From Bacteroidales bacterium (GTDB lineage: Bacteria > Bacteroidota > Bacteroidia > Bacteroidales > P3): 64,000 nt of DNA. Position 1 is the first letter of the stretch, and each line of letters opens with the position of its first letter. Below are positions 26,259 to 33,589 of the stretch, piece after piece. Below the pieces are notes generated by a model that searched no databases, was not told the DNA's origin, and saw only the letters and a list, made by a program, of their open reading frames with translations. The stretch is from NCBI GenBank assembly GCA_017451385.1, contig JAFSPS010000011.1, positions 62,001 to 126,000 on the forward strand, given 5' to 3'. Position numbers and translations under genes: made by a program.

Positions 26259-27062
26259 ATGAAAAAAAAACTGTTTTCGATAATGGCTCTTGCAGCGCTG
26301 GCTGCAACGTTTTTTTTCCTATCATCTTGTGGCAAAGAAGAGGATTCCACCAACGATGGCAATAATACTACAGGCCAGGAGTGGCGCATCACGCATATCG
26401 CTAAGATATACGAATTTGAATACCCTTTCCCATCGTCGGAGGGATACGACTATGATGCTTTGGCACGCATAAGTGTGAAGCATGACACATTAAATAAGGG
26501 TACAGACTATGAGACTTCTGGTGATATCAACTTCTCGTACGAGGATGGCATGGTGGTTCTGACTCAGAATGGAGGCTCGGACAAATTCGTGATTGAAAAT
26601 GGCCGTGTGGTTACTTGGATATCTAAATATGGCGCGACGGAATATCGCACTACGATGGAGTATGATGATAACAATCATTTGGTTAAAGAAATAACGCCCG
26701 GTAGCGATACGACGATTTATATTTGGAATGGTGAAGACCTTGTGGGCCGATATATCCACTATTTCGGCTCCGTAAAGCGCATAGTCCGTGAGACCTACAC
26801 TCCTTCGGCGTATCCTTTCTCCGCTTTCCCAATGAATGGCGAGGTGTATGTGGGTATTCAGGAGGTATCGCAGATGGGGCTCTATGGCAAGAATCCTGCC
26901 CACCTGCCGCTGAAACTCGAGGGCAAGGCGACGGATGAGGACGGAACAGTGGAATATGTAAGAGATTATGAGTATGTGATTACCGATAGTCGTGTGGACA
27001 CCTTGCGTGTTAATACAAATAGCAGTAATTACAGCTATGTCGTCAAGTGGGGGTTGAAATAG
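26259..27062 (+). CDS. Lipoprotein of unknown function
   Basis: A 267-residue protein with a lipoprotein signal (MKKKLFSIMALAALAATFFF, lipobox LSSC, Cys25) followed by the acidic GKEEDSTND, which resembles a surface-export signal. The rest looks like beta-strand-rich sequence of the kind found in DUF4595-type Bacteroidales proteins ('MEYDDNNHLVKEITPGSDTT'), but I cannot assign it firmly. It is transcribed away from the btuB unit, about 200 bases from the riboswitch start. Nothing in it indicates an enzyme. Confidence 0.75.
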   Translation: MKKKLFSIMALAALAATFFFLSSCGKEEDSTNDGNNTTGQEWRITHIAKIYEFEYPFPSSEGYDYDALARISVKHDTLNKGTDYETSGDINFSYEDGMVVLTQNGGSDKFVIENGRVVTWISKYGATEYRTTMEYDDNNHLVKEITPGSDTTIYIWNGEDLVGRYIHYFGSVKRIVRETYTPSAYPFSAFPMNGEVYVGIQEVSQMGLYGKNPAHLPLKLEGKATDEDGTVEYVRDYEYVITDSRVDTLRVNTNSSNYSYVVKWGLK

Positions 27063-27109
27063 GCGTACTTTTGTCAATAATATATGAACATATCACTTTG
27101 AATTGTAGG

Positions 27110-27634
27110 ATGAACGAAGTATTAGAAACCATCAAACTGCGTCGCAGCATACGAAAATACACCACACAGCGCGTTCCTCACGAAGTAGTTGACCAAATAA
27201 TCGAAGCAGGACTACAAGCTGCCAGCGGTAAGAATCGGCAGGACACCATCATCATTGCTGTTAACGACCCGCAGATGCGCGACTGCATTAGTGAGATGAA
27301 CCGTCAGATAGGCGACTATGACGAAGATTTTGACCCCTTCTATGGTGCGCCGCAGATGCTGATAGTGCTGGCTGACAAGAATGAGCCTAACCATGTATAT
27401 GACGGCAGCCTTGTGATGGGCAATATGATGATTGCTGCCCACGCTTTGGGGGTCAGCAGTTGCTGGATACATCGCGCCCGTCAGGAGTTTGAGTCCGACG
27501 AAGGCAAGCATATCCTTGCCAGCCTCGGCATTGTGGGCGAATGGGAAGGCATAGGTCATTTGGCTATAGGCTATGTGGATGGTGAGTATCCTCATCCTCA
27601 CAGGATTAAGGAAAATAGAGTTTACTATATCTAA
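27110..27634 (+). CDS. Nitroreductase family protein
   Basis: FMN-dependent oxidoreductase of the nitroreductase fold, 174 residues. The N-terminal FMN-phosphate motif RRSIRKYT is at residues 10-17, and 'GLQAASGKNRQDT' and the C-terminal 'IGHLAIGY' are also typical. Its physiological substrate is unknown; family members reduce nitroaromatics, quinones or flavins, or make halogen-free reductive cleavages. I used ATG 27110 because upstream in-frame sequence is not family-like. Confidence 0.88.
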   Translation: MNEVLETIKLRRSIRKYTTQRVPHEVVDQIIEAGLQAASGKNRQDTIIIAVNDPQMRDCISEMNRQIGDYDEDFDPFYGAPQMLIVLADKNEPNHVYDGSLVMGNMMIAAHALGVSSCWIHRARQEFESDEGKHILASLGIVGEWEGIGHLAIGYVDGEYPHPHRIKENRVYYI

Positions 27635-27710
27635 CATTTGGTATATATCAGTGTTGCGGAGGATTGACTTGATAAAGCTAAGGAAACATCCTTTCATTCG
27701 AGCTGCCATA

Positions 27711-27718
27711 TATCTTTG
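27711..27718 (+). promoter_or_regulatory. -7 promoter element of the SDR gene
   Basis: TATCTTTG, a consensus -7 box, lies 63 bases before the SDR start. No convincing -33 element accompanies it. Confidence 0.45.
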
Positions 27719-27781
27719 TAGAGACAAAACAATGAACATACATAAATAACCATACATAAACTTAAATATAACTACCATAAC

Positions 27782-28540
27782 ATGAAACAGATAGCTCTTA
27801 TAACTGGTGCCACGAGCGGAATCGGCGAGGCATGTGCCAAACGTTTCGCCAAGGCTGGATATAACGTAATCATCACGGGACGCAAAGCCGACCTCCTTGC
27901 CGCTCTCAAAAGTGAGCTGGAGGCGATGGGTGTTGAAGTCTATACTCTTCTTTTCGATGTCCGCAGCTATGAGGCTGCCAGAAAAGCTGTGGAGAGCCTG
28001 CCAGAGGCTTGGCGCGCTATCGATGTGCTGGTCAATAATGCAGGGTTAGCCCTTGGGCTGGATAAGGAGTATGAGGGCGACCTCGAGGATTGGGATGTCA
28101 TGATAGAGACCAACGTCAAGGGGCTGCTCTACATGACGCGTCTTATAGTGCCGGGCATGGTGGAGCGCAACAGCGGTCATGTCATCAATATAGGCAGTGT
28201 GGCGGGTGATGCGGCCTACGCCAACGGCAGTGTCTATTGCGCCACCAAGGCTGCCGTCAAGACCATCACTGATGGTTTGCGTATTGATGTGGCTAATACG
28301 GCGGTACGTGTTACGAATATCAAACCGGGCCTTGTGGAGACCAATTTCAGCCGCACACGCTTTCACGGCGACGAGCAGCGTGCCGCCAATGTCTATAAAG
28401 GCATCACGCCGCTGACGGGCGACGATGTGGCTGATGTGGCCGTATATGCTGCTTCAGCCCCGAAGCATGTGCAGATAGCCGAGGTATTGGTGCTCGCCAC
28501 GCATCAGGCATCGGGTTCGGTAATATATCGTGAATCGTAA
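27782..28540 (+). CDS. SDR family NAD(P)-dependent oxidoreductase
   Basis: Classical short-chain dehydrogenase of 252 residues with the cofactor loop TGATSGIG (residues 8-15), NNAG near residue 83-86 and the catalytic YCATK (Tyr-x3-Lys) near residue 155, with an upstream Ser in IGSVAGD. It most resembles the YdfG-like group acting on 3-hydroxy acids such as serine or 3-hydroxypropionate. That assignment is by general resemblance only. It stands alone between a nitroreductase and the cell-division cluster. Confidence 0.9.
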   Translation: MKQIALITGATSGIGEACAKRFAKAGYNVIITGRKADLLAALKSELEAMGVEVYTLLFDVRSYEAARKAVESLPEAWRAIDVLVNNAGLALGLDKEYEGDLEDWDVMIETNVKGLLYMTRLIVPGMVERNSGHVINIGSVAGDAAYANGSVYCATKAAVKTITDGLRIDVANTAVRVTNIKPGLVETNFSRTRFHGDEQRAANVYKGITPLTGDDVADVAVYAASAPKHVQIAEVLVLATHQASGSVIYRES

Positions 28541-28571
28541 CCTTCATAGCATCAGATGATAATGAGAAGGA

Positions 28572-28603
28572 TTTGTGAATAACGAAAAAAAAACATATAT
28601 TTG
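28572..28603 (+). promoter_or_regulatory. Promoter of the zapB-like/zapA cluster
   Basis: TTTG at 28572-28575 and TATATTTG at 28596-28603 are separated by 20 bases, an exact fit to the Bacteroidota consensus. The leader is about 50 bases. Confidence 0.8.
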
Positions 28604-28655
28604 CAAATCTTTTTTGAAAAACAACGTAAAGCAAAGAAGCAACAAAGGATAGACG

Positions 28656-28952
28656 ATGCCTACCATAGAAGCAACCATTGCCAACATAGAGTCCAAAGTG
28701 CGCAGACTGGTAGATGAGCGAGACCTGCTGAGCAAGAAGGTTGAGGAGCAGGCGGCAACTATCGTTGAGTTGCAAAAAACTATAACTCAAAATAATATAA
28801 TAATAACAAACCTTAAAGAAGAAACAAACAAATCAATATCAACGAGGAATACGTCGACTGAAAGGAGCATACCTGCAGATATAGAACCTCGTATCACGCA
28901 ACTGATAGAAACGATAGACGAGAGCCTCTCGCTTTTAGGATATAAGCAATAG
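28656..28952 (+). CDS. Small coiled-coil protein upstream of zapA (ZapB-like)
   Basis: A 98-residue protein dominated by a coiled coil at about residues 8-60 with regular heptads, and a short C-terminal helix. It lies 11 bases upstream of zapA and is surely cotranscribed with it. A division role like that of ZapB is plausible from the coiled coil and the operon, but sequence similarity to ZapB is not demonstrable by eye. Confidence 0.75.
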   Translation: MPTIEATIANIESKVRRLVDERDLLSKKVEEQAATIVELQKTITQNNIIITNLKEETNKSISTRNTSTERSIPADIEPRITQLIETIDESLSLLGYKQ

Positions 28953-28963
28953 TAAGCACAATC

Positions 28964-29263
28964 ATGGACGAAGTAACCACCACAGTATCAATTATGGGAC
29001 GTAGCTATAGCCTGCGTACGACGACATCCGACGAGCCTGTCTTGGCTGATGCTGCCCAGCGTATTGATGAGATGGCGCGTAACTTTGCAAAGCAATTTCC
29101 ACGAAAAGACTCACAAGACCTTATCGCCATGGCTGCACTCCTTCAGGTGGTGCAGCTTGTCAGATTGGAAAAACGTCCTGCCGCCTCATCTGCCTTGGGC
29201 GATTTGGAAGGCCGGCTGGTCGCACTCGACAATCTTCTTGACGAGCAAATCCAAAGCAAGTAG
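28964..29263 (+). CDS. zapA: Cell division protein ZapA
   Basis: A 99-residue protein with the ZapA pattern: an N-terminal beta segment (VTTTVSIMGRSYSLR), a conserved helix start 'LADAAQRIDEMARNF', and a long C-terminal coiled coil. ZapA bundles FtsZ filaments at the division ring. The neighbourhood (coiled-coil gene, zapA, 6S-like RNA, rny) is the known Bacteroidota arrangement and supports the call. Confidence 0.88.
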   Translation: MDEVTTTVSIMGRSYSLRTTTSDEPVLADAAQRIDEMARNFAKQFPRKDSQDLIAMAALLQVVQLVRLEKRPAASSALGDLEGRLVALDNLLDEQIQSK

Positions 29264-29333
29264 CATCAGCGTAATTGTAACATATTGTTGCTGATAGTCA
29301 GTATTCTATACATAGCTGTTAATACGTCACTAT

Positions 29334-29490
29334 ACTGCATCAGGCCCGAAACAGTTTGTAAACTCAACATATTTTACAAACCGAGTAAGCTCATGGGTGG
29401 GTAGATTGTATAATTGAGACACCCGGCACTCAAATCCTTTCTTTCAACGAGTTTATCAATACTCTCGGAGGGCGTGGTGCAGTTTTTTAA
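29334..29490 (+). ncRNA. ssrS: 6S RNA (candidate)
   Basis: Between zapA and rny, the place where Bacteroidota (and, after zapA, gammaproteobacteria) carry 6S RNA. A closing stem pairs ACTGCATCAGGCCC (29334-29347) with GGGCGTGGTGCAGT (29470-29483). Inside there is a second stem (GAGT..GGGTG with CACCC..ACTC) and a hairpin GTTTGTAAA/TTTACAAAC, and a T run follows the closing stem. 6S RNA binds the housekeeping RNA polymerase holoenzyme. No matching TAnnTTTG promoter is seen directly upstream, so the RNA may be processed from the zapA transcript. Confidence 0.75.
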
Positions 29491-29547
29491 TAAACCGTAT
29501 GCTTCTAACGTTCAGCGCATTCCTTATAATAACATTTATCCTTTATT

Positions 29548-31089
29548 ATGGAAATACTTTATATTATTATTGGACTTGTGGTAGGCGGCGGTGCCGGCAT
29601 TTGGGCTGCCACTACCGTATTGCGCAAGAGCCTTCTCGCCAAGAGCGAGCAGGTGTTGAAAGATGCCGAGGAACGCGGCGAGGTTATCAAGAAAGAGAAA
29701 TCGTTGCAAGCTAAAGAGAAGTTTCTACAGCTGAAGAGTGAGTATGACAAGCAGGTTAGCGAGCAGAACGGCAAACTGCGCGAGGTGGAGAACAAACTCA
29801 AGCAGCGTGAGCAGGTACTGACACAAAAGGTCGAAGAACTGCAGAAGAAGAGTACAGAGCTGAAGGGCGTAAGCGAGAATCTGAACCGTCGTATCGAAGA
29901 GCTCAACAAGCGTCAGGGTGAGGTGGAGAAAATCTACAAGGAGAGCATCGACAAACTGGAGCATATAGCAGGCATGACGGCTGATGAGGCCAAGCAACAC
30001 CTCATGGACATGATGACTGACGAGGCGCGCGCCGATGCGGCAAGCAGCATCCTTGATATTGTGGAGGAGGCAAAAATCACTGCGACCGAGCAGGCTCGCA
30101 AAATTGTTATACAGTCTATCCAGCGTACCGCCACAGAGCATGCTGTGGAGAATACCGTCAGCGTGTTCAATCTTGAGAATGAGGAAGTCAAGGGGCGCAT
30201 CATAGGCCGCGAGGGTCGCAACATACGCACCCTCGAATCTCTCACAGGTGTTGAGATTATCGTTGACGACTCGCCCGATGCTATCATTATCAGCGGCTTC
30301 GACCCGGTGCGTAGAGAGATAGCTCGTCTGTCGTTGCACAAGCTCGTTACTGATGGACGCATACATCCCGCCCGCATAGAAGAGGTGGTGTCCAAGACAC
30401 GCAAGCAGATAGAGCAAGAGATAGCCGAAGTGGGTAAGCGCACCTGCATAGACCTTGGCATACAGAACATGAACCATGAGCTGATGCGCATGGTAGGTCG
30501 TATGAAATATCGTTCGTCCTATGGGCAGAACCTGCTGCAGCACTCGCGCGAGGTGGCCAATTTGGCTGCCACTATGGCTGCCGAGCTGGGTCTCAATCCC
30601 AAGTTGGCTAAGCGTGCTGGCCTGCTGCACGACATCGGCAAGGTGCCGGAGACCGACCCCGAGCTGCCACATGCAATCTTTGGTATGCGTCTGGCGGAGA
30701 AGTACAAGGAAAATCCTGATGTATGTAACGCCATCGGCGCCCACCATGAGGAGATAGAGATGACCAACCTTATCTCGCCTATTATTCAAGTCTGCGATGC
30801 TATCAGCGGAGCACGCCCTGGCGCACGTCGCGAGGTGGTGGAAGCCTACATCCAGCGCCTCAAGAAGCTTGAGGATATGTCTATGTCCTACCCCGGCGTT
30901 GTCAAGGCATACGCCATCCAAGCAGGTCGCGAGCTACGCGTCATTGTTGGTGCTGACAAGATTAGCGACGCACAAGCCAACCAGCTCTCCTACGACCTCT
31001 CCAAGCAGATACAGAACGAGATGACCTATCCCGGACAGATTAAGGTTACCGTCATCCGTGAGACGCGTTCAATCAACTATGCAAAATAA
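29548..31089 (+). CDS. rny: Ribonuclease Y
   Basis: Membrane-anchored endoribonuclease that initiates mRNA turnover. It has one N-terminal membrane segment (residues 2-22), a long charged coiled coil (about 30-195), a KH RNA-binding domain (about 205-270, with '[15 protein letters not shown]') and an HD domain whose metal motif HDIGK is near residue 361. At 513 residues the length is normal. It lies downstream of the 6S-like RNA. Confidence 0.95.
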   Translation: MEILYIIIGLVVGGGAGIWAATTVLRKSLLAKSEQVLKDAEERGEVIKKEKSLQAKEKFLQLKSEYDKQVSEQNGKLREVENKLKQREQVLTQKVEELQKKSTELKGVSENLNRRIEELNKRQGEVEKIYKESIDKLEHIAGMTADEAKQHLMDMMTDEARADAASSILDIVEEAKITATEQARKIVIQSIQRTATEHAVENTVSVFNLENEEVKGRIIGREGRNIRTLESLTGVEIIVDDSPDAIIISGFDPVRREIARLSLHKLVTDGRIHPARIEEVVSKTRKQIEQEIAEVGKRTCIDLGIQNMNHELMRMVGRMKYRSSYGQNLLQHSREVANLAATMAAELGLNPKLAKRAGLLHDIGKVPETDPELPHAIFGMRLAEKYKENPDVCNAIGAHHEEIEMTNLISPIIQVCDAISGARPGARREVVEAYIQRLKKLEDMSMSYPGVVKAYAIQAGRELRVIVGADKISDAQANQLSYDLSKQIQNEMTYPGQIKVTVIRETRSINYAK

Positions 31090-31128
31090 TTGGATAGTAA
31101 CGTCGTCAGACATACTGTGAACAAAACA

Positions 31129-31161
31129 CCATCCCACTCCATTTTTTATGGAGTGGGATGG
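31129..31161. other. Perfect 14-bp hairpin after rny without a T tract
   Basis: CCATCCCACTCCAT and its exact complement flank a TTTTT loop. No T run follows on either strand, so this is not a standard intrinsic terminator. It may be a 3' stabilising hairpin for the rny mRNA or a protein-binding palindrome. Confidence 0.6.
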
Positions 31162-31245
31162 GCGTAGGAAGGAATCTATGAGGGCGGGAGATACTGACAT
31201 CGTGTAGGGTAAATACAATTATCAAACAACAAAATACATTCGGTT

Positions 31246-32115
31246 ATGATGGCATTGGCAATTCATTGGAATGTGGACCCCGTCATCTTCCATATAGGGT
31301 CTTTTGGCTTGAGGTGGTACTCTTTGGGCTTTCTCCTTGCCTTTCTTGTGAGCTATGTGATACTCTTTCGTATCTTCCGTCATGAGAAGGTTGATACCAA
31401 GTATCTTGATTCTCTCGTGGTATATATCTTCCTCGCCGTCCTTATAGGTGCGCGTTTGGGGCATTGCCTTTTTTATGAGCCGGACTATTTCTGCACCAGC
31501 GAGCATTGGCTCGAAATTTTCTTGCCTATCAATCTCCGGACGGGCGAGTTCACGGGCTATCAGGGACTTGCCAGTCATGGCGCCGCACTGGGCATCTTGA
31601 TTGCGTTATGGTTGTTCTACAGACGTTATGGCATTAGTCCGTTGTGGGTAGTTGACCGCATGGTGATTGTCGTAGCCCTTGCCGGATGCTTCATCCGTTT
31701 GGGCAACCTCTTCAATAGCGAGATATATGGAGTGGAGACCACTCTGCCGTGGGGTGTCATCTTTGACCGCAACGGGGAGACGGTACCCAAGCATCCGACA
31801 CAGATATACGAGGCATTGAGCTATCTGCTTATCTTTGTTGTTTGCATCCTTGTCTATGTGCGTAAGGATGGCAAACTACATGCCGGACGGCTCTTCGGCT
31901 GGTGGCTGGTGGCGCTCTTTGGTGTGCGTTTCATCATAGAGTTTGTTAAGGAGGAGCAAGTGGCTTTCGAGCGTGGCATGGTCTTGGATATGGGGCAGTG
32001 GCTAAGCATCCCGTTCATCGTGGCAGGCTTTGTGATGGTGGCATTGTCGCATCGTGGCATATTGCCCGAGGCTGTCTTTCTGAAAGACAAAAACAAAAAG
32101 AAACAACAAAAATAA
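31246..32115 (+). CDS. lgt: Prolipoprotein diacylglyceryl transferase
   Basis: Inner-membrane enzyme that attaches diacylglycerol to the lipobox cysteine of prelipoproteins, the first step of lipoprotein maturation. Seven hydrophobic segments are seen and the signature RLGNLFNSEIYG is near residues 149-160; the His-containing region 'GLASHGAALGI' is also present. It has 289 residues. The start codon is the first of two adjacent ATG. The window's lipoproteins would be its substrates. Confidence 0.93.
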   Translation: MMALAIHWNVDPVIFHIGSFGLRWYSLGFLLAFLVSYVILFRIFRHEKVDTKYLDSLVVYIFLAVLIGARLGHCLFYEPDYFCTSEHWLEIFLPINLRTGEFTGYQGLASHGAALGILIALWLFYRRYGISPLWVVDRMVIVVALAGCFIRLGNLFNSEIYGVETTLPWGVIFDRNGETVPKHPTQIYEALSYLLIFVVCILVYVRKDGKLHAGRLFGWWLVALFGVRFIIEFVKEEQVAFERGMVLDMGQWLSIPFIVAGFVMVALSHRGILPEAVFLKDKNKKKQQK

Positions 32116-32146
32116 AGTATAATAATCAATAAATAAAACACCTATT

Positions 32147-32890
32147 ATGAAAAAGCTTATATTAGTACGTCATGGCGAGAGTGCATGGAACAAATTGAAT
32201 CTCTTTACGGGATGGACAGATGTTGACCTCACTGAGAATGGCATCAAAGAGGCCTATGAGGCTGGCAAACTGCTCAAGCAAGAAGGCTATCGTCCCGAGG
32301 TATGCTTCACCTCATATCTAAAGCGTGCCATAAAGACCCTCAACCAGATACTCGATGCTATGGATATGGACTATCTGCCCGTAGAGAAGAGCTGGCGACT
32401 CAATGAGAAGAGCTATGGTGCCATACAGGGCCTCAATAAGGCCGATACGGCTGCCAAATATGGCGATGAGCAAGTGCTTTTGTGGCGTCGCAGCTTTGAC
32501 GTGCAGCCACCAGCATTGAAGATGGATGAGGAGCGTAGCCCACGTATGGACCCGCGCTATGCTGAACTCAGCGATGCTGAGATACCGCTCACCGAGTCGC
32601 TCAAAGACACTATCGCACGCCTCATGCCTTACTACAAAGAGCATATTCTCAAAGCTTTTGAGACACACAATGAGGTAATCGTTGTGGCTCATGGCAACAG
32701 TCTGCGCGGCATAGTCAAAGAGCTCCGCGGCATGAGCAATGAGGAGATAATAAAGTTCAATATCCCCACAGCAACGCCTTATGTTTTCGAGTTTGATGAC
32801 GCTATGAACTTGCAAAAACACTTCTTTTTGGGCGACCAAGAGGAAATAGCACGCAAGATGAATAGTGTTGCTAATCAGGCTAAAAAATAA
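32147..32890 (+). CDS. gpmA: 2,3-bisphosphoglycerate-dependent phosphoglycerate mutase
   Basis: Glycolytic enzyme interconverting 3- and 2-phosphoglycerate. The phosphohistidine motif LVRHGES is at residues 6-12, followed by NLFTGWTDVDLTENG, and the second catalytic histidine lies in VAHGNSLRG near residue 183. At 247 residues it is the classic dPGM length. A strong terminator follows. Confidence 0.95.
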   Translation: MKKLILVRHGESAWNKLNLFTGWTDVDLTENGIKEAYEAGKLLKQEGYRPEVCFTSYLKRAIKTLNQILDAMDMDYLPVEKSWRLNEKSYGAIQGLNKADTAAKYGDEQVLLWRRSFDVQPPALKMDEERSPRMDPRYAELSDAEIPLTESLKDTIARLMPYYKEHILKAFETHNEVIVVAHGNSLRGIVKELRGMSNEEIIKFNIPTATPYVFEFDDAMNLQKHFFLGDQEEIARKMNSVANQAKK

Positions 32891-32902
32891 TAATTATCGT
32901 AT

Positions 32903-32946
32903 AAACTGGGCAAAAATAGAAAATATTTTTGCCCAGTTTAATAAAA
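32903..32946 (+). terminator. Intrinsic terminator of gpmA
   Basis: A 16-bp perfect stem (AAACTGGGCAAAAATA, 32903-32918, with its complement at 32924-32939). Its downstream arm contains the -33 TTTG of the following tRNA promoter, so the two signals overlap. Confidence 0.85.
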
Positions 32947-32959
32947 AGTTGTATCTTTG
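32928..32959 (+). promoter_or_regulatory. tRNA cluster promoter
   Basis: TTTG at 32928-32931 and TATCTTTG at 32952-32959, spaced by 20 bases, form an exact Bacteroidota promoter upstream of the tRNA-Ser gene. Confidence 0.85.
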
Positions 32960-33022
32960 CAAACGATTTCAAGATAGGATGTTTGACTATCGGAGAAACC
33001 AAGAGTTCTAAAAGATACAGTT

Positions 33023-33113
33023 GGAGAGGTGGGTGAGTGGCTGAAACCAACAGTTTGCTAAACTGTCGTACTCGATTAGGGTACCGGGGGTTCGAATCCC
33101 CCCTTCTCCGCCA
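33023..33113 (+). tRNA. tRNA-Ser (GCT)
   Basis: Acceptor stem GGAGAGG/CTTCTCC, anticodon stem CAGTT/AACTG around a loop carrying GCT, the long variable arm expected of a serine tRNA, T loop GGTTCGAATCC, and an encoded 3' CCA (33111-33113). Confidence 0.95.
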
Positions 33114-33122
33114 TACTTCTTG

Positions 33123-33147
33123 CATCAGCTTGCTGATGTTTTTTTTT
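33123..33147 (+). terminator. Terminator-like hairpin between tRNA-Ser and tRNA-Pro
   Basis: CATCAGC and GCTGATG form a tight hairpin followed by nine T. It may end or attenuate transcription after the serine tRNA; no separate promoter for the next tRNA was seen. Confidence 0.6.
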
Positions 33148-33160
33148 AAGGAGTAGGCAA

Positions 33161-33235
33161 CGGGATATGGCGTAGTCCGGTTAGCGCGCCTGCTTTGGGA
33201 GCAGGAGATCGCAAGTTCGAATCTTGCTATCCCGA
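33161..33235 (+). tRNA. tRNA-Pro (TGG)
   Basis: Acceptor stem CGGGATA/TATCCCG, anticodon stem CCTGC/GCAGG with loop TTTGGGA giving anticodon TGG, T loop AGTTCGAATCT and discriminator A. CCA is not encoded, unlike in the neighbouring serine tRNA. Confidence 0.95.
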
Positions 33236-33236
33236 C

Positions 33237-33267
33237 AAAAAAGGTTTACGTTAGGTAGCCTTTTTTT
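33237..33267 (+). terminator. Terminator-like hairpin between tRNA-Pro and tRNA-Arg
   Basis: An A-run plus GG pairs with CC plus a T run around a loop of about 15 bases. A weak intrinsic terminator or a tRNA-processing spacer. Confidence 0.45.
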
Positions 33268-33270
33268 GTA

Positions 33271-33344
33271 GGTTCCGTAGCTCAGCTGGATAGAGCAACT
33301 GCCTTCTAAGCAGTCGGTCCCGCGTTCGAATCGCGGCGGAATCA
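33271..33344 (+). tRNA. tRNA-Arg (TCT)
   Basis: Acceptor stem GGTTCCG/CGGAATC, D arm AGCTCAGCTGGATAGAGC, anticodon stem ACTGC/GCAGT with loop CTTCTAA giving anticodon TCT, T arm CGCGTTCGAATCGCG and discriminator A. CCA is not encoded. Confidence 0.95.
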
Positions 33345-33520
33345 CTTTCTTTTCTTTTTATGGACCTTTTCCTAATGCTGTTTGTGGGTGTTTTGTTTTA
33401 TACATTCTACGTACATTCTGTGTGATAGTGCTATTTTTTGGGGGGGGAGATTAGAGTCGCATATCGGTCGGGGAAAAACTAACTCATGTCGTTGAGTTGG
33501 TCTTCATAGATGAAAAAAAA

Positions 33521-33551
33521 AACGGAGCGGATTAGTTTTTTCCGCTCCGTT
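33521..33551. terminator. Bidirectional terminator between tRNA-Arg and the triple-repeat lipoprotein
   Basis: AACGGAGCGGA and TCCGCTCCGTT form an 11-bp perfect stem with T/A-rich flanks on both sides. The rest of 33345-33589 holds no gene; it includes a run of eight G at 33440-33447. Confidence 0.85.
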
Positions 33552-33589
33552 GTGTTTTAGGAAATAATTTCCTTGAATGAAGTGCTTTG

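Noticed and set aside
33433..33447. Run of eight G as a phase-variation tract
   Set aside because: It lies between convergent genes, within neither a reading frame nor a recognisable promoter.
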